Below are positions 52,137 to 60,781 of a DNA stretch of 64,000 bases, piece after piece. Below the pieces are notes generated by a model. That model was not told the DNA's origin. It worked only from the letters and a program-made list of their open reading frames with translations, and did not search any database. This DNA comes from Rhodospirillales bacterium (GTDB lineage: Bacteria; Pseudomonadota; Alphaproteobacteria; Rhodospirillales; Defluviicoccaceae): positions 1-64,000 of the forward strand of contig JADJRE010000012.1 of NCBI GenBank assembly GCA_016712375.1, read 5' to 3'. A program made the position numbers and the translations under genes. Positions within the stretch are counted from its first letter, which is position 1. Each line of letters opens with the position of its first letter.

Positions 52137-54568
52137 CCGGTGGTGCTCGTCGCCAGCGATTGGCCAGTGGCATCTGCAATCAGTTCACGCGCCGCCTCGT
52201 CAAGCAACTCGTCATAGGCAAGGCCACCCACTTGCTCGCGGCCGATCTCCAGCAGAACCGGCACCGCCAGCGGCGATACCTTCGCCAGTTTTCGAACGAC
52301 GAGCTTCCCCTGGACGCGCGCCAGCATCTTCGCCAGCCGCCCCAGGTCGACGAAGCCGCGCGCGGCGTCGGCGCGGGTGGCGCGCAGCAGCACGTGGCCC
52401 GGCTCATGGAGGCGGAGCACGTCGTAGATCAGATCCGAGTTCACGGTCATCTGCCGCCCGCTTTTCTCGGCGCCGGGCTGGCGCCGCTCGATCAAGCCGG
52501 CAATTATGGCGACGTTGCGAAAAGTGCGCTTCAGCACCGAGCTCTCCGCCATCCACTCCTCCAGGTCGTCGCCCAGCATGTCCTCGGCGAACAAGCCCGG
52601 CATATCATCGACCGACCGCAGGCTCCAGAGCGCCAGCACGTAATCGGTGGCGACAAACCCCAATGGCCCGTGCCCCGCCCGTTCCATGCGCCGGCTCAGC
52701 AGCATGCCCAGCGTCTGGTGCGCGTTGCGTCCCTCGAAGCAGTAGGCGACGAGGAACTGCTTGCCGCCGCGCGGAAAGCACTCGATCAGCAGGTCGTCCG
52801 GCCCCGGCAACAGCGAGCGGTCGGACTGCAGCCGCAGCCACTCCTGCACCGCTTCCGGCAGCTCCCGCCAATGCTCCGGCTCGGCCAGCATGGCCCGGAC
52901 CCGCCCCGCGAGGTGGGTCGACAGCGGCAGCCGGCCGCCCGCATAAGCCGGCACCTTTGGCGCGCCGCCGACGGCGCGGGTGACGATCGCCTTTGTCTCG
53001 TGTATCCCCTCGAAGCACAGGATCTCGCCAGCGAAGACGAAGGTATCGCCCGGCGTCAGTCCCTGGATGAAATACTCCTCGACCTCGCCCAGTACACGGC
53101 CGCGCTTGAGCTTCACCTGCATCGTCACCGCCTCGACGATGGTGCCGACGTTCATCCGGTACCGCTGTGCGAACCTTCGCGAGGCGACGCGCAGCCGGCC
53201 ATCCCGCAGCCGTTCCAGCCGCCGCCAGCGGTCGTAAGCAGAGAGCGCGTAGCCGCCGTTCTCGACGAAGCGCAGCACATCGTCAAAATCCGTGCGTGAG
53301 AGCCGGGCATAAGGGGCGGCGCGGCGAACCTCGTCGTACATTTCGTCGGACGCAAACGGTGCGGCGCACGCCATCCCCAGCAGATGCTGTGCGAGGACTT
53401 CCAGGCCACCATCGCCGGGCGGATCACCGTCCAGCGTGCGGGCGCGTACCGCGTCGAGCGCCGCGCGGCACTCCAGCACCTCAAAGCGGTTGGCCGGCAC
53501 CAGCAGCGCCCGGCTGGTCAGGTCGAGCCGGTGGCCGGCGCGGCCGATGCGCTGAATCAGCCGGCTTGCGCCCTTGGGCGCGCCGATCTGCACCACCAGA
53601 TCGACAGAGGCCCAGTCGATACCGAGGTCGAGCGACGAGGTGGCGACGACGGCGCGCAGCCGCCCCTCGGCCATCGCCGCCTCCACCCGGCGCCGCTGTT
53701 CGCGCGCGAGGCTGCCGTGGTGCAGGGCGATCGCCAGGTTGGCGTCGTTGAGGTACCACAGGTGCTGGAACACCAGTTCCGCCTGCGCTCGGGTGTTGAC
53801 GAAGACGATGCTGGTGCCGGCCCGCTCGATCGCCCGGTAGACCTCGGCCAGCGCGTGCACCGCCATGTGCCCGGACCATGGCAACCGCTGCGAGGTTTGC
53901 AGGATGCTCACGTCGGGAGCGCGTTCGTCGCGGCATTCGATCACGCGTACGTCCGACGCCTCGGCACGCGGCGACAGCCAGGCACGCAGCGCCTCCGGCC
54001 AGGCGACGGTTGCCGACAGCCCCACCCGCCGGCAACCGGGCGCCAGCGCCGACAGCCGGGCGAGACCCAGCGCCAGCAGGTCGCCGCGCTTCGTTCCGGC
54101 GAGTGCGTGCAGTTCGTCGACAACAACGCAGGCGAGACCGCCGAACAGCGCCGCCGCATCCGCATAGGACAGCAACAGAGCGAGGGATTCAGGCGTCGTC
54201 ATCAGCAGTTGCGGCGGTAGATGCCGCTGCCGCCGGCGCTTGCCTGGCGGCGTGTCGCCGGTGCGCGTCTCGGCGCGGATGCCCAGCCCCATCTCGGCGA
54301 TCGGCTGTTCCAGGTTGCGGTGCACGTCGACCGTCAGCGCCTTCAAGGGCGAGATGTAGAGCGTGTGCAGGCCGCCCGTCGGTCCCGACGCGAGCGCGAT
54401 CAGCGACGGCAGGAACCCCGACAGCGTCTTGCCGCCGCCGGTCGGCGCGATCAGCAATGCATGCTCCCCCGCCCGCGCCGCCGCGAGCATGGCGAGCTGA
54501 TGCGGATGCACCCGCCAGCCGCGAGCGGCAAACCACGAGGCAAACGGCTCGGGAAGGGGGACGTCCAT
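52133..54568 (-). CDS. Ligase-associated DNA damage response DEXH-box helicase (Lhr-like)
   Basis: An 811-residue superfamily 2 helicase of the Lhr type. Motifs are ALLIAPTGGGKTLSGFLPSL (I), YISPLKALTVDVHRNL (Ia), LLMTTPESLALLLS, CVVVDELHALAGTKRG (II, DELH), GLSATVAWPEAL (III), TSIVFVNTRAQAEL (IV), ATSSLDLGIDWASVDLVVQIGAPKG (V) and RLIQRIGRAGHRL (VI). ATG 54568 is chosen; the longer frame to 54853 translates a palindromic repeat and is not believed. The Lhr C-terminal domains follow. It is coupled to pdeM and divergent from the nuclease and ligase genes of the same set. Confidence 0.92.
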   Translation of the reverse strand: MDVPLPEPFASWFAARGWRVHPHQLAMLAAARAGEHALLIAPTGGGKTLSGFLPSLIALASGPTGGLHTLYISPLKALTVDVHRNLEQPIAEMGLGIRAETRTGDTPPGKRRRQRHLPPQLLMTTPESLALLLSYADAAALFGGLACVVVDELHALAGTKRGDLLALGLARLSALAPGCRRVGLSATVAWPEALRAWLSPRAEASDVRVIECRDERAPDVSILQTSQRLPWSGHMAVHALAEVYRAIERAGTSIVFVNTRAQAELVFQHLWYLNDANLAIALHHGSLAREQRRRVEAAMAEGRLRAVVATSSLDLGIDWASVDLVVQIGAPKGASRLIQRIGRAGHRLDLTSRALLVPANRFEVLECRAALDAVRARTLDGDPPGDGGLEVLAQHLLGMACAAPFASDEMYDEVRRAAPYARLSRTDFDDVLRFVENGGYALSAYDRWRRLERLRDGRLRVASRRFAQRYRMNVGTIVEAVTMQVKLKRGRVLGEVEEYFIQGLTPGDTFVFAGEILCFEGIHETKAIVTRAVGGAPKVPAYAGGRLPLSTHLAGRVRAMLAEPEHWRELPEAVQEWLRLQSDRSLLPGPDDLLIECFPRGGKQFLVAYCFEGRNAHQTLGMLLSRRMERAGHGPLGFVATDYVLALWSLRSVDDMPGLFAEDMLGDDLEEWMAESSVLKRTFRNVAIIAGLIERRQPGAEKSGRQMTVNSDLIYDVLRLHEPGHVLLRATRADAARGFVDLGRLAKMLARVQGKLVVRKLAKVSPLAVPVLLEIGREQVGGLAYDELLDEAARELIADATGQSLATSTTG

Positions 54569-54737
54569 GATGGCAATACGTAGCGCCCCCACCGCCCGCG
54601 TCACCTGCTCATCGTCGATTACCCACGATCGCCGGGCACCGTCCCGGCCATCCACGCCTTCTACCCACGGGCCGGGCGGCGGCGGCACCTCCTTCCCATA
54701 TCCTCCCGTGAGGAGTCCGAAGAGACGACCCTTCGCG

Positions 54738-54818
54738 GTCATCGCGAGCCCGCGCAGCGGGCGTGGCGATCCAGTGCTGGTGGCGCGCAGCGGATTGCTT
54801 CGCTTCGCTCGCAATGAC
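54738..54818. repeat. Palindromic intergenic repeat between the two halves of the ligase-associated set
   Basis: Arms GTCATCGCGAGC (54738-54749) and GCTCGCAATGAC (54807-54818) are inverted copies with one mismatch, enclosing GGCGATCC and its near-inverse GGATTGC inside an 81-base element. The edge GCTCGCAATGAC and the run GGATTGCTTCGCTTCGC are well-known features of dispersed repeats in alphaproteobacterial genomes. It sits in the 261-base gap between the divergent helicase and nuclease genes and would separate their promoters. It shares no clear core with the REPs near the RAYT. Confidence 0.65.
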
Positions 54819-54829
54819 GAGGTTGTCGA

Positions 54830-55921
54830 GTGGGTCCGGGAGACGGGAGACAAACGACGCAGGACTCGATCGAAACTGACGTACCCTTACCCGCCCCGGC
54901 CCCGGCGGCGGCGCTGCTGCCGCCTTGGCTGCGGGTGACGCCGGGCGGGTGTTTGTGGTGCGAACCGGGCGGGTTCTTCGTCGATCCGCCGCGGCCGGTG
55001 GCGCGCGCCGTGATCACCCACGGGCACGCGGATCATGCGCGGGCGGGGCATCAGGCGGTGCTGGCAACGGCGGAGACCGTGGCGATTCTGCGTGCCCGCT
55101 GGGGGGAACACGCTGCCGGCACGGTCGAAACGTCGGCCTACGGCGAGGCGCACAGCGTCGGCGGCGTGCGCGTGACGCTGCTGCCGGCCGGGCACATCCT
55201 TGGCAGCGCGCAAGTGGTGCTGGAACACGCCGGCGACCGCGTCATCGTCTCCGGTGACTTCAAGCGCCGCGCCGACCCCACCTGCGCGCCGTTCGAGCCT
55301 GCAGCGTGCGACGTGTTCGTCACCGAGGCGACCTTCGGCCTGCCGGTGTTCCGCCATCCCTCGGACGCCGGCGAGGTAGCGAAGCTGCTGGCGTCGCTGC
55401 GGCTGTTCCCGGAGCGGGCACATCTCATCGGCGTCTACGCGCTGGGCAAGTGCCAGCGGCTGATCATGCTGCTGCGTGCCGCCGGCTGGGAGCGGCCGAT
55501 CTTCCTGCACGGAGCCCTGCAAAATCTCTGCGACCTCTACATCCGGCACGGCGTGAAGCTCGGCGAGCTGCAGCCGGCGGCCGCCGCGCTGCGCAAGCAA
55601 CTCGCCGGCGAGATCGTGCTGTGCCCGCCCTCGGCGCTGGCCGACCGCTGGTCGCGCGCCTTTCCCGAACCGGTGACCGGGCTTGCCTCGGGGTGGATGC
55701 GCATCCGCCAGCGGGCGCGGCAGCGTGGTGTCGAACTGCCGCTGGTGATCTCCGATCATGCCGACTGGGACGAACTGACGCAGACGCTGGCCGAGGTCGG
55801 CGCGGCCACCGTGTTGGTGACGCACGGACGCGAGGAAGCTCTGGTGCACCACGCGCGGATGCAGGGCTTCGCTGCCGGCGCACTGTCGCTGGCCGGCTAC
55901 GAAGATGACGCCGACGGCTGA
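54830..55921 (+). CDS. Ligase-associated DNA exonuclease (metallo-beta-lactamase/beta-CASP type)
   Basis: A 363-residue metallo-beta-lactamase-fold nuclease. Seen: ARAVITHGHADHARAGH (motif HxHxDH), LPAGHILGSAQVVLEH, VIVSGDFKRRADPT, DVFVTEATFGLPVFRHP, HLIGVYALGKCQRLIMLL, and LPLVISDHADWDELTQTL with VLVTHGREEAL, as in mRNA 3'-end processing factor-like exonucleases. It is the nuclease of the ligase-associated set and precedes the ligase gene by nine bases. The start is uncertain: a GTG at 54830 is the longest option, and the conserved part begins near LRVTPGGCLWCEPGG. Confidence 0.88.
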   Translation: MGPGDGRQTTQDSIETDVPLPAPAPAAALLPPWLRVTPGGCLWCEPGGFFVDPPRPVARAVITHGHADHARAGHQAVLATAETVAILRARWGEHAAGTVETSAYGEAHSVGGVRVTLLPAGHILGSAQVVLEHAGDRVIVSGDFKRRADPTCAPFEPAACDVFVTEATFGLPVFRHPSDAGEVAKLLASLRLFPERAHLIGVYALGKCQRLIMLLRAAGWERPIFLHGALQNLCDLYIRHGVKLGELQPAAAALRKQLAGEIVLCPPSALADRWSRAFPEPVTGLASGWMRIRQRARQRGVELPLVISDHADWDELTQTLAEVGAATVLVTHGREEALVHHARMQGFAAGALSLAGYEDDADG

Positions 55922-55930
55922 GGCTGGCCC

Positions 55931-57536
55931 GTGATGCAGAGCTTTGCCGCCTTGCTCGACGGGCTGGTCTACGCGCCGCAGCGCAACGCCAAGCTGCGGC
56001 TGATCGAGCGATGGCTCGCGACCACCGCCGATCCCGACCGGGGCTACGGCCTCGCGGCGCTGACCGGCACTCGCCCTGCCGCACGTCCGCGGCGCGATGA
56101 TCCGCGCCCTGGTGGAAAGCCGGGTCGATCCGCTGCTGTTTGCGCTCTCCTACGACTACGTCGGGGACCTGGCCGAGACCGCGGCACTGATCTGGCCGGC
56201 AAACGGAGATACGGCGCCGTCTCCCCTGCGCCTGGCCGATGTGGCAACCACCTTGGCGGAGATCGACCGCAACCATGCGCCGCCGCTGCTCGAAGGCTGG
56301 CTGGACACGCTGGATGCATCGGGACGCTTCGCGCTGCTGAAGCTCGCCACCGGCGGGCTGCGCGTCGGTGTCTCGGCAAGGCTGGCAAAGACGGCAGTGG
56401 CGCAGTGGGGCGGCGTGCCGGTGGACGAAATCGAGGAGCTGTGGCACGGGCTGGCGCCGCCCTACCTGTCCCTGTTTGCCTGGCTGGAAGGCCGAGGGCC
56501 GGCGCCGTCGCCCGGCGACGCCTGCGTCTTCCGGCCGATGATGCTGGCGCACCCTCTACAGGACGAGGAGCTAGAAGGCCTCGATCCGACCGATTTCGCA
56601 GCGGAGTGGAAGTGGGACGGGATCCGGGTGCAGCTGGCGGCGCGTGGATCGATCGAGCGCGCCAACGGTGTCGTCTTTTCGCGCAGCGGCGACGATGTGA
56701 GCGCCGCCTTTCCCGAGATCAACGAGGCGCTGCGCTTTTCCGCCGTGCTCGACGGCGAGTTGCTGGTCGTCCGCGACGGCATCGTCGCTCCATTTGGGGA
56801 CCTGCAGCAGCGACTGGGCCGCAAGGCTCCGTCGCGGACGATGCGCCACCGCTACCCAGCACACGTCCGCCTTTATGACATGCTGTTCGAGGCGGGTGAG
56901 GATCTCCGCGCGCTGCCCTTCATCGAGCGGCGTGCCCGGCTGGAGGCCTGGTTCACCCGCGTCGCGCCGGAGCGCATGGACCTGTCGCCGCTGGTTCCGT
57001 TCGCGGTGTGGACTGATCTGGCGGCGTTGCGGGCCGGCGCCCGGGACGCCGGCAGCGAGGGGTTGATGCTGAAACGCAGGAACAGCGCCTATGTCGCTGG
57101 TCGGCCCAAGGGGCTGTGGTTCAAGTGGAAGCGCGATCCGCACACGATCGACTGCGTGCTTATGTATGCTCAGCGCGGCCACGGCAAGCGCTCCTCTTTC
57201 TACTCCGATTACACCTTCGGCTGCTGGCGGGCGGACGACGGCGGGACGACGGAACTGGTACCGGTCGGTAAAGCCTACTTCGGCTTCACCGACCAGGAGC
57301 TTGTCGAACTCGACCGCTGGGTCCGCGCCCACACGACGGAGCGATTTGGTCCGGTTCGAGCGGTGACGCCGGGCCTGGTCCTGGAGATTGCCTTCGACGC
57401 TGTGCAACGCTCGACCCGTCATCGCTCCGGCGTCGCGATGCGCTTCCCGCGGGTAAACCGGATCCGCTGGGACAAGCCTGCGGCTGAAGCCGACGAAGTC
57501 GCAAGCCTGCGTGCTTTGATAGCGCCTCCGGGTTGA
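55931..57536 (+). CDS. Ligase-associated ATP-dependent DNA ligase, frame break near the start
   Basis: An ATP-dependent DNA ligase of about 535 residues. The first 45 residues (SFAALLDGLVYAPQRNAKLRLIERWL) lie in one frame; from LALPHVRGAMIRALVESRVDP onward the protein continues in another. An indel near 56065-56070 explains the shift. Later motifs: the N-terminal ligase domain, adenylation motif EWKWDGIRVQL with the nucleophilic Lys, the DGELLVV, EGLMLKRRNSAYVAGRP and WFKWKRDP motifs, and a C-terminal OB-fold ending MRFPRVNRIRWDKP. It is the central enzyme of the ligase-associated repair set. A sequencing error is the likely cause of the break. Confidence 0.9.
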
Positions 57537-57699
57537 TATTCGTCTCGCTGTAGTAGCTGCGGAAAATGCCACAATTCCGCCTTTTTCAACGTCGATGGTC
57601 GTGCCGCGCTCGTCCAACGAACGGCGGGCACACCGGGGCAGAGCGCTCGACGGTGCCAAAACAACAGTTGATCCGAGGCGAGGAAGGGGGAACGTCAAA

Positions 57700-58155
57700 A
57701 TGCGGTTCGTACGGGTATTATGTGCTTCTTTGATCGTCCTTTGCGTAGCGGCGCTGCCGAGCTTCGCGCAGGATTACGGCACCCCAGCGGAAGCGAAAGC
57801 AATGCTGGAAAAGGCGGTGGTGGCGCTGAAAGCCAATCAGGCACAGGCGCTGACGATGTTCTCCAAGGGTGAGGGTGGCTTTAAGGAAAAGGATCTCTAT
57901 CCTTACTGCGGCGGGCCGGACGGGATGTTTACGGCGCACCCGACGCTGGTCGGCAAGAGCCTGAAGGACCTGACGGACAAGGGAACGCCGCCGAAGCCGC
58001 TTGGGCAGGAAGTCTACGCCGCCGCGCAGCCTGGCAAGATTTCCGAGGTTACCTATACCTGGACCCGGCCGGGCGAGACCACGCCGGTGCAAAAGGTGGT
58101 CTACGTCACCAAGGTTGGCGATCAGGTCTGCGGCGTCGGCTACTACAAGAGCTGA
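57700..58155 (+). CDS. Secreted single Cache-domain protein, copy 1
   Basis: A 151-residue exported protein with a signal peptide (VLCASLIVLCVAALPSFA) and a single Cache-like domain: GTPAEAKAMLEKAVVALKANQAQALTMFSKGEGGFKEKDLYPYC, GKSLKDLTDKGTPPKPLGQE, GKISEVTYTWTRPG and KVGDQVCGVGYYK. Free-standing Cache proteins of this kind are predicted periplasmic ligand binders. GGAAGGGGG lies before the ATG. It is followed by a close paralogue, a hairpin between them, and then a convergent EAL gene. Confidence 0.8.
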   Translation: MRFVRVLCASLIVLCVAALPSFAQDYGTPAEAKAMLEKAVVALKANQAQALTMFSKGEGGFKEKDLYPYCGGPDGMFTAHPTLVGKSLKDLTDKGTPPKPLGQEVYAAAQPGKISEVTYTWTRPGETTPVQKVVYVTKVGDQVCGVGYYKS

Positions 58156-58172
58156 TCCGCTTTCGCTTTCCG

Positions 58173-58203
58173 GCGCTCCCGAACCATTGCGGTGCGGGAG
58201 CGC
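58173..58203. terminator. Hairpin between the two Cache genes
   Basis: GCGCTCCCG (58173-58181) pairs perfectly with CGGGAGCGC (58195-58203) around a 13-base loop, 17 bases after the stop of the first Cache gene. No T-run follows, so it may be a weak or factor-assisted terminator or an mRNA-stabilising stem. Confidence 0.45.
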
Positions 58204-58315
58204 TTCCACCCCATTTGAAATGAACAACGTCTCAGACGACTCGCGGTTGTTGTCGGGCAATCGCCCGCTCGATTGCCGTCGAAAGAGGTGTCTCTCCGGG
58301 TTAGGGAACTGAGCG

Positions 58316-58784
58316 ATGAAAATCACGGGTTGGGTCCAGAAGCTGTGCGCGGTGGCCGTTCTGTCGCTCGTCGCGCTGCCGATCTTCGCCGCAGATACGG
58401 GAACGCCTGCCGAGGCCAAGGCGATGCTGGAAAAAGTTGCGGCCGCCATGAAAATCAACGAGGCGCAGACCCTGGCGGCTATCAGGTGAATACAAGGACC
58501 GGGATCTCTACCCGTTCTGCGGTGGCCCCGACGGCAAGTATAGCGCTCATGGCGCCAATGCCAGTGTGGTTGGGCAGGACCTTAAAGGTCTGATGGACAA
58601 GGCGACACCGCCGAAGCCGCTCGGCCAGGAAATCTATGCGGCTGGCCAACCCGGCAAAATCTCCGAGGTCAGCTACACTTGGGTTCGGCCGAAGGATGTC
58701 GATCCTGAGCAGAAGCCGGTAGGGAAGGTCAGCTACATCACCAAGGTCGGCGATCAGGTTTGTGGCGTCGGCTACTACAAGTAG
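58316..58784 (+). pseudogene. Secreted single Cache-domain protein, copy 2, frame broken
   Basis: The start MKITGWVQKLCAVAVLSL is a signal peptide followed by GTPAEAKAMLEKVAAAMKINEAQTLAA, then TGA at 58487-58489. The next frame continues EYKDRDLYPFCGGPDG, TPPKPLGQEIYAAGQPGKIS and KVGDQVCGVGYYK up to 58784. Compared with copy 1, a few residues (about LAMFNKGEG) are missing at the junction, so the lesion is a small deletion or indel near 58478-58487. About two thirds of positions otherwise match copy 1. It may be a true recent pseudogene or an assembly error. Confidence 0.7.
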
Positions 58785-58796
58785 TCTGAACAGCAT

Positions 58797-58828
58797 CGTG
58801 CCCCACCCCGCGGCCAGCGTGGGGCACG
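58797..58828. terminator. Perfect hairpin between Cache copy 2 and the convergent EAL gene
   Basis: CGTGCCCCAC (58797-58806) and GTGGGGCACG (58819-58828) form a perfect 10-base stem with a 12-base loop in the gap between convergent genes. Its place suggests a shared two-way terminator, though T-runs are absent on both sides. Confidence 0.5.
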
Positions 58829-58867
58829 AACTCCCGCCGTCGTCCGGACCGCTCCGGTGGGTGGTGC

Positions 58868-59710
58868 TCAACCGCTGAGCCGCGACAGCACCTCGCGCAT
58901 CGGCAAGGCTTTGGCGTAAAGCCACCCTTGGCCGAACTCGACACCCAGTCGGCGCAGGTACTCCGCCTGCATCGGCGTCTCAACACCTTCGGCGATGGTC
59001 GCCGCACCGATGTCGCGGGCAATGGTGACGATCGCATCGACCAACTTGGCGCCCGGCGACGCTGAGCCGATTTTGCGCACGAAGCTCTTGTCAATCTTGA
59101 TGAAGTCGATCTCCAGGTCCTGCAATTGTGCAAGCCCGTTAAGGCCGGTGCCGAAATCGTCGATGGCGACACGCGCGCCGAGGGCGCGGGCCGTGTGCAC
59201 CGCTTCGCGGCCGAGATCATCAACAAGCCCGGTCTCGGTGATCTCGATGATGACTTGCGTGACCTGCGCCAACAGCCCGCAGCGAGCAGCAATGACACCC
59301 AGCGCGCCCCGTCCCAACAGATCTGGAGGAACGTTGATGCCGACATGAAGGTCGCTGCGCCGCCGCAGCACCGGCAGCATATCGCGTGCGACGAGTTCGA
59401 CGACGCGCTCCGAGATGAGCTCGATCAGCCCGGCCTCGACAGCAACCGGCAGGAAAAGTTCCGGGGAGATGTAGCTGCCGTTGCGGTTGCGCCAGCGAAT
59501 CAGCGCTTCGAAACCCATCCACTGCCCCCGCCGAAGATCGACAAGCGGCTGGTAGTGAACCTCGAATTCGTCGTGGCGAAGCGCACGCTGCAGATCGTGC
59601 GCCATGTGCCGCAGGCGATGCCGTGGCCAGCGGCGCTCCAACAACAGGGACGCGGCGGCGCCGGCGGCGAAGCACGCGACCGGCAGGACCAGCTTCGACA
59701 TCCGCTCCAT
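58868..59710 (-). CDS. EAL-domain cyclic-di-GMP phosphodiesterase, membrane-anchored
   Basis: A 280-residue protein: a short N-terminal hydrophobic anchor (LVLPVACFAAGAAASLLL) and one EAL domain. The catalytic set is intact: VHYQPLVDLRRG, GFEALIRW (EAL), GINVPPD (Asn), IIEITETGL (Glu), AIDDFGTGLNGL (DDFGTG), IDFIKIDKSFV (Lys) and TIAEGVET (Glu). It should hydrolyse c-di-GMP to pGpG. No GGDEF or sensor domain is present. It could oppose c-di-GMP control of the polysaccharide genes in this window, which is only an inference. ATG 59710 has GCAAGGA upstream. Confidence 0.92.
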   Translation of the reverse strand: MERMSKLVLPVACFAAGAAASLLLERRWPRHRLRHMAHDLQRALRHDEFEVHYQPLVDLRRGQWMGFEALIRWRNRNGSYISPELFLPVAVEAGLIELISERVVELVARDMLPVLRRRSDLHVGINVPPDLLGRGALGVIAARCGLLAQVTQVIIEITETGLVDDLGREAVHTARALGARVAIDDFGTGLNGLAQLQDLEIDFIKIDKSFVRKIGSASPGAKLVDAIVTIARDIGAATIAEGVETPMQAEYLRRLGVEFGQGWLYAKALPMREVLSRLSG

Positions 59711-59890
59711 TCCTTGCTGCACTTTCCGGGCTGTGCGGCAGTGTCCACGCTGGCAACGATGATGCAAGAGCTTGGATGGCAGGGCTGCCTTCGAGGTACA
59801 ACCGCCGCAGAGGAAATGTGGCTTTGTCGAACGAACCGATGTCCTTATGTTTAGTTTAACGCCGCAGCTTGCCTGAGGAGTCTGAGAGCC

Positions 59891-60178
59891 TTGATCAGCC
59901 GCCGCAGGTTCCTATCGACCGTCGTTATGGTGTCCGCCGGTGGCACGGCCGCTTCCGGGGCGCGTGCCTTTAACATCGAGGAGCCGGCAGCAAGCCTCGC
60001 TGGCCAGTATCATGCTGCGCGAGAGGCGGCGTGCGGCGGATCGAGCGCTTATCATGAAAACATTCTAGCAGACGTCCGCGCGCTAATTGCCGGACGTAGT
60101 TTAACAGACGATGAGAGACAGCAAATCGTTGCGCAGGCGACATGTCCGCTTTGCGGCTGTCCTGTCGCCTCGTCGTGA
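59891..60178 (+). CDS. Small Tat-exported protein with Cys-rich end
   Basis: A 95-residue protein starting at TTG 59891, six bases after a GAGGAG site. The N-terminus SRRRFLSTVVMVSAGG is a twin-arginine signal. The mature part has a helix (AASLAGQYHAAREAACGG), a second helical stretch (LADVRALIAGRSLTDDERQQIVAQ) and ends ATCPLCGCPVASS, with three Cys in CPLCGC that could bind a metal or cluster. No family name was recognised. Confidence 0.6.
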   Translation: MISRRRFLSTVVMVSAGGTAASGARAFNIEEPAASLAGQYHAAREAACGGSSAYHENILADVRALIAGRSLTDDERQQIVAQATCPLCGCPVASS

Positions 60179-60287
60179 ATCAATTCCTGAGCTTTCGTCG
60201 CCGCTTTCGTCTTAGAGCACCTCTCCTTCCCGCCAATGCCACGCCCGCGGCCATCTTGCTGAGGCCCGCCGAGGACGGTCGCCACCG

Positions 60288-60599
60288 TCAGTGATGAAAC
60301 TGCCCCTCTTGGCAGTGCTGCAACTCGTGATGGATTACCTGCCAGCCCGACATGTCGTCGGCGCCGCGGGGGCTGCGCGTCCAGATAACGCACATCCGGA
60401 ACTCCTTGTCCCACGCCGCCATTCCCTCGCAATTCGGACGCATCCCATGATCGCGGCACAGCCGGCTCATCTCCCGATCGCTGACGATGTTCCAGGTCAC
60501 CGCGCGCGGCTCGATCGGCATCGCGCTGGCGGCGGTGGCCGACACCACGGTTGCAATCACGGCGCAAATTAGCGGGAGCTTGATCGCCATCTTCAGCAT
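60288..60599 (-). CDS. Small secreted protein with HELQH motif
   Basis: A 103-residue protein with a signal peptide (LPLICAVIATVVSATAASA) and a compact mature part of about 80 residues with four Cys (LCRDHG, NCEG, MCVIW, HCQEG). The sequence VIHHELQHCQEGQFHH near the C-terminus holds HELQH, an HExxH zinc-protease-like motif, at the very end of the chain. A second ATG nine bases inside is an equal start choice. It is not a recognised peptidase family and may be a minimal metal-binding protein. Confidence 0.55.
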   Translation of the reverse strand: MLKMAIKLPLICAVIATVVSATAASAMPIEPRAVTWNIVSDREMSRLCRDHGMRPNCEGMAAWDKEFRMCVIWTRSPRGADDMSGWQVIHHELQHCQEGQFHH

Positions 60600-60611
60600 C
60601 CATCCGTCTTT

Positions 60612-60636
60612 TTAATGCCCTCTTAAAGAGCATTAA
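60612..60636. repeat. AT-rich inverted repeat upstream of the HELQH gene
   Basis: TTAATG (60612-60617) and CATTAA (60631-60636) with inner CTCTT/AAGAG form an imperfect palindrome in an AT-rich 180-base gap between two divergent genes. It lies 13 bases before the HELQH gene start and could be an operator for either gene. Confidence 0.4.
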
Positions 60637-60781
60637 TAGATGTTTACACAGTCTATCCGTGCTCATCAACAGAAATAATCGTATGGGAGGCAAATACGAC
60701 TATTTTCACACTTTATAGGTGTATTGCCTCGCCGGTTTGTGGGTGGGATCAATCGAGGTTCGGTAGATAGGAGGTTTCCGG

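Noticed and set aside
52160..53299. 379-residue plus-strand frame inside the Lhr-like helicase
   Set aside because: Antisense shadow of a conserved helicase, Gln/Arg/Ala-rich with no recognisable fold.
54569..54853. N-terminal extension of the Lhr-like helicase
   Set aside because: It translates the palindromic repeat (LRAKRSNP...), a known artefact of such repeats; the ATG at 54568 precedes the conserved part.
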